From contig NZ_JWTB01000002.1 of assembly GCF_000813845.1 (NCBI RefSeq), positions 1 to 64,000 of the forward strand: a stretch of 64,000 nt of DNA, read 5' to 3'. Below the pieces are notes generated by a model. It saw only the letters and a list, made by a program, of their open reading frames with translations. It did not search any database and had not been told where the DNA came from. The translations under genes and the position numbers were made by a program. The DNA is from Pseudarthrobacter phenanthrenivorans. Its GTDB lineage: Bacteria > Actinomycetota > Actinomycetes > Actinomycetales > Micrococcaceae. Shown here one piece after another: positions 34,948 through 44,267 of the stretch (the stretch's first letter is position 1; each line of letters starts with the position of its first letter).

Positions 34948-35814
34948 TTGTCCGCCTACACGTCCTTGCCCACCACCACGTCGGCGTCCGGCACCCGCTG
35001 GGCAGCCGGCGTCGTCCTCTCCGCTTTGCTGGCGCTCTTCGGCGCGAACCTTCCGGCCGTGGCAGCGGAGAGCACCACCACCGTCGAGCCGGGAACAGTC
35101 CAGGCCGCCGACCTGCTGGAGACCCTTCCGGTCAAGGGCCGGGCACCGAAGACCGGGTATGAGCGGTCGCTGTTCGGGGCAACGTGGGCGGACGTGGACC
35201 AGAACGGCTGCGACACGCGCAACGACATCCTCAACCGGGACCTCACGGACATCACCTACGTGACCAGCGTTCCCTGCACCGTTAAGGCCGGGGTGCTTGC
35301 AGACCCTTACACGGGCACCGTCATCAACTTCGTCCGCGGCACCACCACCAGCAGCGCCGTACAGATTGACCACGTGGTGGCACTGAGCGACGCCTGGCAG
35401 AAAGGGGCCCAGCAGCTGACCACGGAGCAGCGGACGGCATTCGCGAATGATCCGCTGAACCTGCAGGCCACGGACGGGCCCACCAACCAGCAAAAGGGCG
35501 ACGGCGACGCCGCCACCTGGCTGCCGCCGGCCAAGGGCTTCCGCTGCGAATACGTGGCACGACAGGTTTCGGTAAAGGCGCGCTACAGCCTGTGGGTGAC
35601 GCAGGCGGAGCACGACGCCATCGCCGGCATCCTGGCGGGTTGCCCGGGACAGATTGCGCCGTCCACCGTGCAGCCGGCAGCCGCTGCCACCGTTGTCTAC
35701 TACGCCAACTGCACCGAGGCGGCCGCCGCCGGGGCCGCGCCCCTTTACGCCGGCAGTCCCGGGTACCGGCAGGGGCTGGACGGCGACGGCGACGGGGTGG
35801 CGTGCGAAGGGTAG
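34948..35814 (+). CDS. Secreted HNH endonuclease with Excalibur domain
   Basis: Exported protein of 288 aa from a TTG start with GGGGA about 7 bases upstream. Signal peptide about 18-40 (AAGVVLSALLALFGANLPAVA). The nuclease domain resembles DUF1524/GmrSD-type HNH: VQIDHVVALSDAW carries the catalytic DH, and NDPLNLQATDGPTNQQKG the second metal region. The C-terminal Excalibur calcium-binding domain has YANCTEAAAAGAAPL and GYRQGLDGDGDGVACEG. Probably an extracellular or envelope nuclease for nutrient DNA. Confidence 0.88.
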   Translation: MSAYTSLPTTTSASGTRWAAGVVLSALLALFGANLPAVAAESTTTVEPGTVQAADLLETLPVKGRAPKTGYERSLFGATWADVDQNGCDTRNDILNRDLTDITYVTSVPCTVKAGVLADPYTGTVINFVRGTTTSSAVQIDHVVALSDAWQKGAQQLTTEQRTAFANDPLNLQATDGPTNQQKGDGDAATWLPPAKGFRCEYVARQVSVKARYSLWVTQAEHDAIAGILAGCPGQIAPSTVQPAAAATVVYYANCTEAAAAGAAPLYAGSPGYRQGLDGDGDGVACEG

Positions 35815-35941
35815 CCGGCCCAAGGCGGGGAGCCTGTGGACGGCCACATGGTGCCTGGCGTCCACCACGGCCGGGTCCGGCAAGGGTTTCCGCGGCATAT
35901 GCGCCACACTTGAGGTTGCTCCCCAACGAAAGCAGGATCCC

Positions 35942-36208
35942 GTGATCACCCTCCAGCAGGACGCCGACGGCTTCATCCGCATGACCCGGCATTACCCGGC
36001 CAGCGTCCGGATCCGCATCGACTTCAACGACGGCAGCACCGGCGAGTTCTCCGGCAAGACCCTCAACAACGCCTACGACGCGGCACTCGCCGAGTTCCGC
36101 GCCAGGAACGGGCTTGACGCGCGGGGCTTCAACCGCGCCCCGGCGGGCCGGACCAACTCCGGCAACAGGGTTGATTTCGTTCCCGTGCATCCGGGCATGG
36201 GGGAGTAG
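35942..36208 (+). CDS. Small conserved hypothetical protein
   Basis: Protein of 88 aa from a GTG start with AGGATCCC just upstream. Sequence starts MITLQQDADGFIRMTRHYPASV; basic C-terminus ends FVPVHPGMGE. No recognised domain. It stands 127 bases after the HNH gene, opposite the TMEM175 gene. Codon use fits the genome; the frame upstream is not coding. Confidence 0.55.
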   Translation: MITLQQDADGFIRMTRHYPASVRIRIDFNDGSTGEFSGKTLNNAYDAALAEFRARNGLDARGFNRAPAGRTNSGNRVDFVPVHPGMGE

Positions 36209-36243
36209 GCCGCGGGGTCTCAGGCCCGGGGCAACGAGGTCAT

Positions 36244-36846
36244 TTAGTTGGCATTGCTGCCGGTTTCATGGGCCCTGGCGACGAAGTGTTCCACGCGGCG
36301 GTCCGGAACCAGCCAGATCAGCGCCACGATGGTGAACACGGCGATGCCGAACAGCGGCTGGACCAGGGTGAGTCCGATCCCGGCCAGGTAGATCGCGGGC
36401 GACGCCTTGCCCTTCCAGTCCCGGCCCACGGCCTGGGCGAGTGCCCCGTCCCTGCCCTGTGCCGCGATCAGCCGCCGTTCCAGGATGAAGTACGCGATCG
36501 CGGCGCACAGCAGGTTGATGCCGTAGAGCAGCACCGGCACTTGCATGAAGCCGGACTCGTCCATCCACCGGGTGGTGAACGGGAACAGGGACAGCCAGAA
36601 CAGCAGGTGAAGGTTGGCCCAGAGGATGGACCCGTTCACCCTGCTCGCCAGGTGGATCATGTGGTGGTGGTTGTTCCAGTAGATCCCCACATAGACGAAG
36701 CTCAGGAGATAGGTGAAGAGCGTCGGCAGGATGGCGGCAACGCCCTCCCACGTTGGTTCCTCCGGCGTGTGCAGTTCCAGGACCATGATGGTGATGATGA
36801 TGGCCAGTACACCATCGCTGAAGGCTTCGAGCCGGTTCTTGTTCAC
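36244..36846 (-). CDS. TMEM175-like (DUF1211) membrane protein
   Basis: Membrane protein of 200 aa with about six helices. The FSD motif (RLEAFSDGVLAI) in the first helix and IYWNNHHHMIH are typical of the TMEM175/DUF1211 family of potassium-permeable channels. GTG start at 36846 gives the usual N-terminus just before the first helix; the longer frame is not supported. Bacterial members are two-repeat-per-dimer channels; its ion choice here is not tested. Confidence 0.85.
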   Translation of the reverse strand: MNKNRLEAFSDGVLAIIITIMVLELHTPEEPTWEGVAAILPTLFTYLLSFVYVGIYWNNHHHMIHLASRVNGSILWANLHLLFWLSLFPFTTRWMDESGFMQVPVLLYGINLLCAAIAYFILERRLIAAQGRDGALAQAVGRDWKGKASPAIYLAGIGLTLVQPLFGIAVFTIVALIWLVPDRRVEHFVARAHETGSNAN

Positions 36847-36924
36847 CCGAATATCATGCGCCCAAGTCAGGATCCGGGCATCACCCGGTGGTGGCTGTTC
36901 CCGCGCCGCCGTCCACATCGCCGT

Positions 36925-37022
36925 GGTCAACCGTCCTGCCCTGCGGGCCGTGGCCGGCCGCGTCCCGGCCCCTGTGGCCAACCGTCCTGACCCCGCGGGC
37001 CGGTGGGCGGCCGCGTCCCGGC
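36925..37022 (+). repeat. 51-bp imperfect direct repeat
   Basis: CAACCGTCCTGCCCTGCGGG (36928) and CCAACCGTCCTGACCCCGCG (about 36978) begin two copies, each ending GGCCGCGTCCCGGC. About 85-90% identity, 51-bp period. In the region before the DAG-kinase-like gene. Confidence 0.6.
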
Positions 37023-37069
37023 TAGGCTGGAACCGGATACACACCAGCAACCGGATGAAGGGACACGCC

Positions 37070-37966
37070 TTGGCAGATGGCCGAGCACCCGCGGCACCCT
37101 TTGACCGCGCCGTCCTGATTTTCAATCCGGGCAGGGCCGGAATGGGCGGGCGGATCGGGGCCCTGCAGCGGGAGCTGGCCATGGACCTGCCTGGCCTGCC
37201 CGTTGAGCTGTTGCCCACGGAATACGCCGGGCACGCCCGCGGGCTTGCGAGGACCGAAGCCAGCCGGGGCGCCCCGTTGATCGTGTCAGTGAGCGGCGAC
37301 GGCGGGTACAACGAGGTGGTCAACGGCGTGATGGACGTTGCCGGCAGCAACGCGGTGTGCACCGTGGTCCCTGCCGGAAATGCCAATGACCACTTCCGGA
37401 GCCGGCCGGCACGGTCCTTCGCTGACGCCGTTGGCGCGGGCGGGGTCCGGCACATCGACCTGCTGCAGGCAACGTTCCGTTCGGGAGGCCGGGAGCAGGT
37501 CCAGTATGCGCACTCCTACATTGGCTTCGGACTCACGCCGCTGATGGCCATCGGCATCGAACAGGGCGGCAAGGGAAAGGTCCTTGAACTTGTTTCCGTT
37601 GCCCGGACGCTGTCCCGCCTCAAGCCGTTCGAGCTGGTGCGCGACGACGGGGCCACCGCCACCTTCGACAGCCTGATCCTGGCCAACATCTCACGGATGG
37701 CGAAGTACGGAACGGTCAGCGAGTCACACCGCCCGGATGACGGCCGCTTCGAGGTAGTGACGCTGCCCCACGCCGGGCTCACGAAAATGGCCCTGATGAC
37801 GCTCCGCGCCGTGACGCTGGGACTGGGACATCAGCCCAGCGTCACAAGCTATGCATTTTCCACGCGGGACGCCGTGCCGTGCCAGATTGACGGCGAGGTG
37901 GTCCACCTCCAGGCCGGCGCCCACGTGCAGGTGGACAGCGCCAAGGGCGCCCTCGCCACTCTTTGA
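37070..37966 (+). CDS. Diacylglycerol kinase-family lipid kinase
   Basis: Enzyme of 298 aa of the DAG-kinase/sphingosine-kinase catalytic family: VLIFNPGRAG opens it, VSVSGDGGYNEVVNGVMD is the GGDGT-like nucleotide site (here SGDGGYN), VVPAGNANDHFRS follows, and C-terminal strands end HLQAGAHVQVDSAKG. It probably phosphorylates a lipid or lipid-like alcohol. TTG start at 37070 with AAGGGA upstream; ATG at 37055 is possible. The missing threonine of GGDGT is a variation worth noting. Confidence 0.85.
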   Translation: MADGRAPAAPFDRAVLIFNPGRAGMGGRIGALQRELAMDLPGLPVELLPTEYAGHARGLARTEASRGAPLIVSVSGDGGYNEVVNGVMDVAGSNAVCTVVPAGNANDHFRSRPARSFADAVGAGGVRHIDLLQATFRSGGREQVQYAHSYIGFGLTPLMAIGIEQGGKGKVLELVSVARTLSRLKPFELVRDDGATATFDSLILANISRMAKYGTVSESHRPDDGRFEVVTLPHAGLTKMALMTLRAVTLGLGHQPSVTSYAFSTRDAVPCQIDGEVVHLQAGAHVQVDSAKGALATL

Positions 37967-38009
37967 ACCCGCGTCCGGGAACGGGGGCCCGCTTTCCGGC
38001 GGCGCGTTC

Positions 38010-38276
38010 CTACGGCTGGACTGAATCGAAGAACGTGTAGCCCGGGTCCGGCTTTGCGGGCTCAGCCTCCTGGGACTTCGTCCGGATGAAGTCCACGTCC
38101 TCCTGGCTAAGGGTGGTTTCGCCGTGCGGATCGCCGTTGGTCTCCTCGCCGGTGGCTGCACTGATTTGCGCGGAAAGTGTCCGCGGAAGGATCATGCAGC
38201 CGGGGTTTTCCAGCAGCCACTGCGTTACGGGGGAGGGAAGCCGGTTCCACTGGTCCCGGATGCTCAAATCGGTCAT
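38010..38276 (-). CDS. Small hypothetical protein
   Basis: Protein of 88 aa, MTDLSIRDQWNRLPSPVTQWL..., acidic C-terminus. No recognised family or membrane segment. Adjacent to a second minus-strand hypothetical after 52 nt. Reading frame, composition and start context are consistent with a gene, but no function is assignable. Confidence 0.5.
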   Translation of the reverse strand: MTDLSIRDQWNRLPSPVTQWLLENPGCMILPRTLSAQISAATGEETNGDPHGETTLSQEDVDFIRTKSQEAEPAKPDPGYTFFDSVQP

Positions 38277-38328
38277 GGTGTGCCTTTCGCGGGCTGTGGT
38301 TCATGGGTGGGCGGTTGGCGGGGGCGGG

Positions 38329-38769
38329 TTAGTCGAAGTGGATGTCGGCCGCGGCCCGGCGGAGCGCCTCAAGACGCTGCTCCTCAACGAGGCCCAGGGC
38401 TTCCAGTTCTTCGGCCCGGTCGGTGCGTTCCTGGGCCGCCTGCGCCGAGATGTCCCGCAGGAGCAAACCCAGGAGGTGGGCCAGCCCCGACTTGAGGTCT
38501 GCCAGGTTGGTGTTGCTTACCAGGAGGCGGCGGTCGGAGACTCGGAGGTCCACGTCGCTGTATCCCGCTTCGGCGAGGCGCCGCTTGGTGCCGGGGCCGT
38601 GCAGAAGGTCGATCTCGCGCGGCTGCGGCCGGCGGGAGAAGACCACCGGGACGGTGTAGCGGGTGGGCCCCTGCGCGGTGCCCAGGTCATGCGGAAGCGC
38701 GGACGCGAGGACTCCGCTAAGGGCCAGTGCCGAGTCAGCGCGGACGGCGAAGTCTTGGGTGGTGGTCAT
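38329..38769 (-). CDS. Hypothetical protein
   Basis: Protein of 146 aa: N-terminal two thirds globular with FSRRPQPREIDLLHGPGTKRRLAEAGY, then a helical Ala/Arg/Glu-rich C-terminus (RDISAQAAQERTDRAEELEALG) that could form a coiled coil. No family recognised. May be co-transcribed with the 88-aa gene downstream. A 373-base non-coding stretch lies upstream. Confidence 0.55.
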   Translation of the reverse strand: MTTTQDFAVRADSALALSGVLASALPHDLGTAQGPTRYTVPVVFSRRPQPREIDLLHGPGTKRRLAEAGYSDVDLRVSDRRLLVSNTNLADLKSGLAHLLGLLLRDISAQAAQERTDRAEELEALGLVEEQRLEALRRAAADIHFD

Positions 38770-39142
38770 GGTGTTCTACCAGCGTTCTGGAAAATGCACT
38801 GCCGGATCCCGGAATAGGGCCGGCTGTGAAGGGGGCAGGGGACCCGGGGCCGGGTCGGCTGCGGGGGAGGGAACGGTCGGATGCCGTTGGGGCCGTGGTG
38901 CGCTCTTGGCCGCCCTCGTCGTCACAATTCCCTGCAGCGCCGGTATCAAAGTCACTCGGTACGGCGCTGGTCAGCAGCCCGGGAGGGCCGCAAAGAATTG
39001 AACTCGTTTTCGGGACGCCGGATACCAGTCACGGTGTTCCGAGATACTTTGAGTCTACGCCTGTTGGCAAGCCCCGGACGGCGCGGCTGCATGCGGCATT
39101 CCCGTGACGGGGGAGCGGTCACCTTCCGGAGCCGTGGCGCGC
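38770..39142. other. Non-coding stretch of 373 bases
   Basis: No convincing gene on either strand. On the minus strand a possible promoter, TTGCCA-N18-TATCTC (about 39075-39046), could serve the hypothetical genes. Frames on the plus strand are arginine-rich shadows. Confidence 0.5.
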
Positions 39143-39691
39143 CTAGCTCCGGCGGACGGCCGTGGGGGAAGGAACAGCCCGAAGCGGCGGGAATTCAGCG
39201 GGGACCTGCGGTTCTGAAGGGCTCGCAGAGGTGTCTATACCGCCGAATGTCGGGCGCTGGCCGGACCGGTAGGCGACGTCGATGACAGGCTCGATTTCGT
39301 CAAACACGGTGTGGTTTCCGGGAAGGACCACGTGGGCCAGGAACTCCGATTCCAGGGTGGCGATGCCGGCCGCCGCTGCGCCCAGCTTGGCGTCGATGGA
39401 CAGGGCCAGGGCGTGCCAGGATTTGCGGTTGGCCCGCTCCAAAATCTTGGCATTCGCTTCGCGGCGCCGGCTGTCCGCGACGTCCCCCTTGATTTCCAGG
39501 GCGCCCTCAGACTGCAGCAACGGCATGACGATGCGGAACTGCCTGCCATCACCCCTAAAGGCGACAGCGCTCAGGTTCCCCCGCTGGGTAAACACAACGT
39601 CCGTTGCGCCGTACTCCGCCAGCGCCTGCCTGATGTGTTTCCGGGAAGCCTCGCTGCTGAAGGAGTCGCCCCGGGTGTAAGGACCTGTCAT
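39143..39691 (-). CDS. Hypothetical protein
   Basis: Protein of 182 aa starting MTGPYTRGDSFSSEASRKH. The central part (LAEYGATDVVFTQRGNLSAVAFRGDGRQFRIVMPL, then LALSIDAKLGAAAAGIATLESEFLAHVVLPGN) looks like a compact alpha/beta domain. No family recognised. It lies immediately downstream of the PEP-utilizing enzyme gene on the same strand (32 nt), so they may be co-transcribed. Confidence 0.6.
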   Translation of the reverse strand: MTGPYTRGDSFSSEASRKHIRQALAEYGATDVVFTQRGNLSAVAFRGDGRQFRIVMPLLQSEGALEIKGDVADSRRREANAKILERANRKSWHALALSIDAKLGAAAAGIATLESEFLAHVVLPGNHTVFDEIEPVIDVAYRSGQRPTFGGIDTSASPSEPQVPAEFPPLRAVPSPTAVRRS

Positions 39692-39723
39692 CTTCCAACT
39701 ATGCGCCTCGCGGCCCCTCTTTC

Positions 39724-42393
39724 CTAACGGTCCAGCGCGGTGGACGGACGCTCCATGGTGACTGTCCCGGTGTCGCCGTCCACGGTGACCTGCTGGCCGC
39801 CGGCCAGCCGCTGCGTGGCCACGCCCGTACCCAGGACCGCGGGGATGCCGTACTCGCGGGCCACGATGGAACTGTGGCTGAGCGGGCCGCCGACGTCGGT
39901 CACCACCGCCGAGGCCATGGCAAACAGAGGGGTCCACGCCGGCGTGGTCATCCGGGCCACCAGCACCTCGCCGGGCTGCATCCGGCCGAAATCCTCCGGG
40001 CCGCGCAGCACGCGGGCAGCCGCGGTCACCCGGCCGGAACTGGCGCCGGCGCCCTTGATCACGGCGCCGGGCTGGTGCTGCGGGCCCGCCGGCATCATGG
40101 ACCCGAACGCCTTCTCCATCCACGGTTTCTGGGGCAGCATCTGCGGCGCGGTGGCCTTGGCCTGACCCCGCCACAGCATCCTGCGCTCCTCGACGGCGGC
40201 AGCCCGGACGGGACGCGGGGCCCCGGTCACCGCGGCCGGCGTCCCGGGTTCAGCCAGCCCAAACTCGACAGCACTCTGCAGCTCCCTGAAGCGCAACCAG
40301 AAGACATCGTCAGCCGAGGCGACCACCCCGGAAGCCACCAGCCGACGCCCGAGCTCCAGCAGCATGCTCCGCAGCAGCGGCCAGGCGAGTCCGACGTCGG
40401 CCAGCGCGTCTTCGCGGACCGGCGCCGCCTCCTGCGCCCACCTCAGCAGGCGGAGGAACACGGCACGCCGCCGCGGCCCCAGCCGCCCTGCGGCGTCGCG
40501 GGTGAGCGACTCCCGGCGTTCCGTCAGCTGACGCTGCCGCTCGTGCGGGTCCGTTCCCTGCCCGCGCAGGTAGAACTTCACGGTCTCCAGCTGGGCGGAG
40601 GGGTCGTCCGCCGGCACCGGGGTGGCAAAGTCCAGGTTGTAGACCGCGTGGCCGTAGAGCCCCAGGTGCTCCCGGAAGGCAAACCGCCATTCCTGCCACA
40701 GGGCGTTGTCCACCCCTTCCGGCGCGGATCCGGTCCGCTGGCACTCGGCGAGCTCCGCCGTCGTCCGTTCCAGCAGGGCCGATGCCAGCGCGGGGTCGCT
40801 GCGCGCCCAGCCGGCGAGGTCGTACAGCGACTTTTCCGCGCGGATCGGTTCGCTGTCGAAGCCCAGGAGGAACGTCTGGGCCGGGGGATCGCCGGCGCGC
40901 CGCACCAGCCTGTCGTAGAAGGCCCGGAAGGAGATTTCGCTCATGTCGGCGAGCGGGATGATGGATTGCACGGCGGTGTAGTAGACGGTGCCGGCATCCA
41001 GGAGTTCCTGCACCCCCGCCAGCAGCCGGCCGCCCGGGAGCCCGGCCGGCGGATGCCTGGACCAGTCCTTGATCACGCGTTCGTAGCGCGGATGCGAATG
41101 GTCCCGCCAGCCCGCGATGCCCATGTGCGCCTTGCCCCGGAACAGCGCGCCGAGCGCCGGCACGGTCCGGCCCGTCATCCGCCACATGGCCGAGGTGCGG
41201 TAGTAGTAATAGGCGTAGCCGTTGATGGTGGGGAAGCGGACGTCGCCCTCGCGCAGCGCGTTGATGCCCAGGGCATCGTTCATCAGGGCCGAGAGGGAGC
41301 GCGTCACCGAGCCGTCGATGAGGTCGGCGAACAGCGGCGAGAGCGGCTCCGGCATCTGCTCCACAATGCTGGCCCGGAAGTAGAGGCCCTTGGGGTAGGG
41401 GACCGGCCAGGTGTCCGGGGTGTCGGCCGCCGGCTCGGGCAGCGCGGTGATGGGGCGGGACTGCAGCAGGAAGAAGCCGCCGCCGGCGCGCGCCCATTCG
41501 ATGTCCTGCGGGGACCCGAAGCGCTCGGCCGCCTGCCGGCCATACGCGGCCAGCGCGGCTGCGGCGTCGTCGTCGAGGACGGGCGCACGACGGCGGTCTT
41601 CCGCCACCGGCTGCTCCACGGTGCCGTTCTCCGCGGGCACGGTCATGACGTGCTTGTCGGCCGTGTGCCGCGAAAGGACGGTGCCCGTGGCGGCCTCCAC
41701 CACCAGGTCATCGGTGGTGACGGTCCCGCCGACCACGGCCTCGCCCAGGCCCCAGGCGGCGCTGATCACCGTCTGGTCGCGGTGGCCGTTGGCGGGGTTG
41801 GCGGTGAATATGACCCCGGCGGCGTCGGCGTCCACCATCTGCTGCACCACGACGGCGAGGCGCACCTTGTCAGGCCGCACGCCTTCGCGGGCGCGGTAGG
41901 CCATGGCGCGCGCCGTCCAGAGGGAGGCCCAGCAGTTGATGACGGCCTGGGCGAGGGCCTCCGGGCCGCTGATGTTCAGGTACGTGTCCTGCTGTCCGGC
42001 GAAGCTGGCGGAGGCGAGGTCCTCGGCGGTGGCGGAGGAGCGGACCGATACTGGAGTGCCGCTGCCGCTGCCGCTGCCGAGGCGTGCGTAGACGGCCTCG
42101 AGGTCGGCTTTGATGGCGTCCGGCACGGTGCCTTTGTGGAACAGGGTCTGGATCAGCACGGACGCATGCTCATACTCCTGCGGCGATGCGTCGGGCGGGA
42201 GCGCGGCGAGGTCCTGGACGGCGGCGTCCAGGTGGTTGGCGCTGACGAACTCCCGGTACGCGTCCGTGGTCAGGACGAACCCCGGCGGGACGGGCAGCCC
42301 GGCCTGGATGAGGCCGCCGAGCCCCACCGCCTTGCCGCCGGCCAGGGCCACCTCGTCGCGGCCCACCTCGCCCAAACTCTTGATGTATGTCAT
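39724..42393 (-). CDS. PEP-synthase-like / rifampicin phosphotransferase-family enzyme
   Basis: Protein of 889 aa with the three-part layout of PEP synthases and rifampicin phosphotransferases: ATP-grasp domain ([24 protein letters not shown] near residue 118), a large middle substrate region (KGLYFRASIVEQMPEPLSPLF), and a C-terminal swivelling His domain (DVGGPLSHSSIVAREYG, His840). Length and the middle region fit rifampicin phosphotransferases (about 865 aa) better than PpsA. Activity on rifamycin or another hydroxylated compound is possible, not proven. Followed by a hypothetical gene. Confidence 0.8.
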   Translation of the reverse strand: MTYIKSLGEVGRDEVALAGGKAVGLGGLIQAGLPVPPGFVLTTDAYREFVSANHLDAAVQDLAALPPDASPQEYEHASVLIQTLFHKGTVPDAIKADLEAVYARLGSGSGSGTPVSVRSSATAEDLASASFAGQQDTYLNISGPEALAQAVINCWASLWTARAMAYRAREGVRPDKVRLAVVVQQMVDADAAGVIFTANPANGHRDQTVISAAWGLGEAVVGGTVTTDDLVVEAATGTVLSRHTADKHVMTVPAENGTVEQPVAEDRRRAPVLDDDAAAALAAYGRQAAERFGSPQDIEWARAGGGFFLLQSRPITALPEPAADTPDTWPVPYPKGLYFRASIVEQMPEPLSPLFADLIDGSVTRSLSALMNDALGINALREGDVRFPTINGYAYYYYRTSAMWRMTGRTVPALGALFRGKAHMGIAGWRDHSHPRYERVIKDWSRHPPAGLPGGRLLAGVQELLDAGTVYYTAVQSIIPLADMSEISFRAFYDRLVRRAGDPPAQTFLLGFDSEPIRAEKSLYDLAGWARSDPALASALLERTTAELAECQRTGSAPEGVDNALWQEWRFAFREHLGLYGHAVYNLDFATPVPADDPSAQLETVKFYLRGQGTDPHERQRQLTERRESLTRDAAGRLGPRRRAVFLRLLRWAQEAAPVREDALADVGLAWPLLRSMLLELGRRLVASGVVASADDVFWLRFRELQSAVEFGLAEPGTPAAVTGAPRPVRAAAVEERRMLWRGQAKATAPQMLPQKPWMEKAFGSMMPAGPQHQPGAVIKGAGASSGRVTAAARVLRGPEDFGRMQPGEVLVARMTTPAWTPLFAMASAVVTDVGGPLSHSSIVAREYGIPAVLGTGVATQRLAGGQQVTVDGDTGTVTMERPSTALDR

Positions 42394-42558
42394 GGCTTTG
42401 CCCTAGCTGCCAACCGGCGTCGTCCGTGTCCAAAGCAGCGCCTCAAGGAGTGCGACCTGTTCCAGCGTCGGCCCAGCCGAACCGATCCGCTAGGGCCGAA
42501 TGGCCTTTGGGGCAGCAAAGCGGGTGTTTCCGCAGGGACAGCCAATGTGACCTGCATC

Positions 42559-42587
42559 TTGCTGTGAGCTGCTTCACGCCGTAGACT
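42559..42587 (+). promoter_or_regulatory. Predicted promoter for the NCS1 permease operon
   Basis: TTGCTG (42559-42564), 17-bp spacer, TAGACT (42582-42587). The transcript would start near 42594, giving a short leader to the GTG at 42639. Confidence 0.45.
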
Positions 42588-42638
42588 CCCGAACAACTTA
42601 TGATGCTCAATGAGCAACAAGATTCCATGGAGGCGAAA

Positions 42639-44267
42639 GTGGCAGAGAACTTGAGGGCGGGGTCCGACGGCGGCACGGCCAGCGGCAAGGCGACCCAAGT
42701 GGAAACCTATGGGATCGAACAGATCCCCGAGAAGGACCGCAACGCCAGCGCCCTCGACCTGTTCAGGGTCTCCTTCGGCGGTGCCAACACGTTTGCCACG
42801 GCGTTCCTCGGAGCCTTTCCCATTCTTTTCGGGCTTTCCTTCTGGCAGGGCCTGGCGGCCACACTCACGGGTCTGGTTGTCGGTGCACTGCTCCTGGCGC
42901 CTATGGCAGTGTTCGGCCCCACGAACGGCACCAATAACGCGGTCTCCTCGTCGGCCCACTTGGGCGTGCATGGCCGGATCGTCGGATCATTCCTGTCCCT
43001 CCTGACGGCCACGGCCTTCTTCTCCATTTCGGTCTGGAGTTCGGGTGACGCTTTGGTCGGAGGCCTGAACCGTCTCGTGGGCGTCCCCCAGGACATGGGA
43101 TCCTTCGCCGTGGCCTACGGCCTGTTCGGGGCGCTGGTGCTGGTGGTCTGCATCTACGGCTTCCGCTTCATGCTCCTGGTCAACAAGATCGCCGTTATCG
43201 CCGCCACCCTGTTGTTCGTCGTCGGATTCATTGCCTTCGCCGGTGATCTCGACCTCAACTTCGCCGGGGCTTTCGGCACGGGCTGGGACGGGGTGGGCGT
43301 CGAGGGTTTCATCCCCGCCTTCATTGGTGCCGCCTTGATCGTCATGTCCAACCCGATCTCGTTCGGCGCCTTCCTGGGCGACTGGGCCCGCTACATTCCC
43401 ACCGCCACTCCCAAACGGAAGGTCATCGGGGCTGCCTTCCTCGCCCAGTTGGCCACCCTGGTGCCATTCGTGTTTGGCCTTGCTACTGCGTCCGTCATCG
43501 CTACCAAGGCGCCGGAGTTCATGGACCCGGCCGCGCCCAACTACGTCGGCGGACTGCTGGCTGTCTCGCCGGCGTGGTACTTCATCCCGCTGTGCGCCAT
43601 AGCGTTGATCGGCGGCATGTCCACGGGCGCCTCGTCCCTGTACGGCACCGGGCTTGATTTCAGCAGCGTTTTTCCCCGGTTCAACCGTGTCCAGGCCACC
43701 GTCTTCATCGGGTTGCTCGCCATAGCGTTCATCTTCATTGGCCGCTTCGCCTTCAACCTCGTGCAGAGCATCTCCACCTTCGCCACCCTGATTGTCACCT
43801 GCACCGCGCCCTGGATGGTGGTGATGATCATCGGCTTCATCACCCGCCGGGGCTGGTACGACGCCGATGCCCTCCAGGTCTTCAACCGGCGCCAGACGGG
43901 TGGCCGGTACTGGTTCAACCACGGGTGGAACTTGCGCGGCATGGCGTCCTGGCTGGTCAGCGCTGCTGCGGGCCTGAGCCTGGTCAATATGCCCGGCCAG
44001 TTCCAGGGCCCACTGGGCAACCTGGCAGGCGGCGTAGACATCAGCCTCCCCGCCTCGCTGGTCCTCGCGGCCGTGCTTTACCTCGGACTCCTATGGCTCT
44101 TTCCGGAACCCCGCGCTGTCTTCCCGGCCGCCGGCCCGCGCTGGATCCCGAGCCGGGACACCCCGGTGGCCCCTTTGAAAGACAGTAAGGGCAATGTGGT
44201 TGCTGCCGGGAGCACGGGACCGGAAAGCGAGGAGCCGGAGCCGGCGGAACTGGTGGCCCAGCCGTGA
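42639..44267 (+). CDS. NCS1-family purine-cytosine permease
   Basis: Permease of about 542 aa with 12 membrane helices, nucleobase:cation symporter-1 family (VFGPTNGTNNAVSSSAHLGVHG, SNPISFGAFLGDWARYIP, GGMSTGASSLYGTGLDF, WMVVMIIGFITRRGWYDADALQVF). Substrate could be cytosine, uracil, hydantoin or another cyclic amide. GTG at 42639 has GGAGG 5 bases upstream; an ATG at 42600 is possible. It overlaps the cyclase fusion by 4 nt, linking transport to cyclic-amide chemistry. Confidence 0.88.
   Translation: MAENLRAGSDGGTASGKATQVETYGIEQIPEKDRNASALDLFRVSFGGANTFATAFLGAFPILFGLSFWQGLAATLTGLVVGALLLAPMAVFGPTNGTNNAVSSSAHLGVHGRIVGSFLSLLTATAFFSISVWSSGDALVGGLNRLVGVPQDMGSFAVAYGLFGALVLVVCIYGFRFMLLVNKIAVIAATLLFVVGFIAFAGDLDLNFAGAFGTGWDGVGVEGFIPAFIGAALIVMSNPISFGAFLGDWARYIPTATPKRKVIGAAFLAQLATLVPFVFGLATASVIATKAPEFMDPAAPNYVGGLLAVSPAWYFIPLCAIALIGGMSTGASSLYGTGLDFSSVFPRFNRVQATVFIGLLAIAFIFIGRFAFNLVQSISTFATLIVTCTAPWMVVMIIGFITRRGWYDADALQVFNRRQTGGRYWFNHGWNLRGMASWLVSAAAGLSLVNMPGQFQGPLGNLAGGVDISLPASLVLAAVLYLGLLWLFPEPRAVFPAAGPRWIPSRDTPVAPLKDSKGNVVAAGSTGPESEEPEPAELVAQP

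Noticed and set aside
38881..39285. 134-aa plus-strand frame in the 373-base gap
   Set aside because: Arginine- and serine-rich composition, overlaps a minus-strand gene, no start signal.
39874..42567. 897-aa plus-strand frame opposite the PEP-synthase-like gene
   Set aside because: Gly/Arg/His-rich antisense shadow of a high-GC coding gene; no domain seen.
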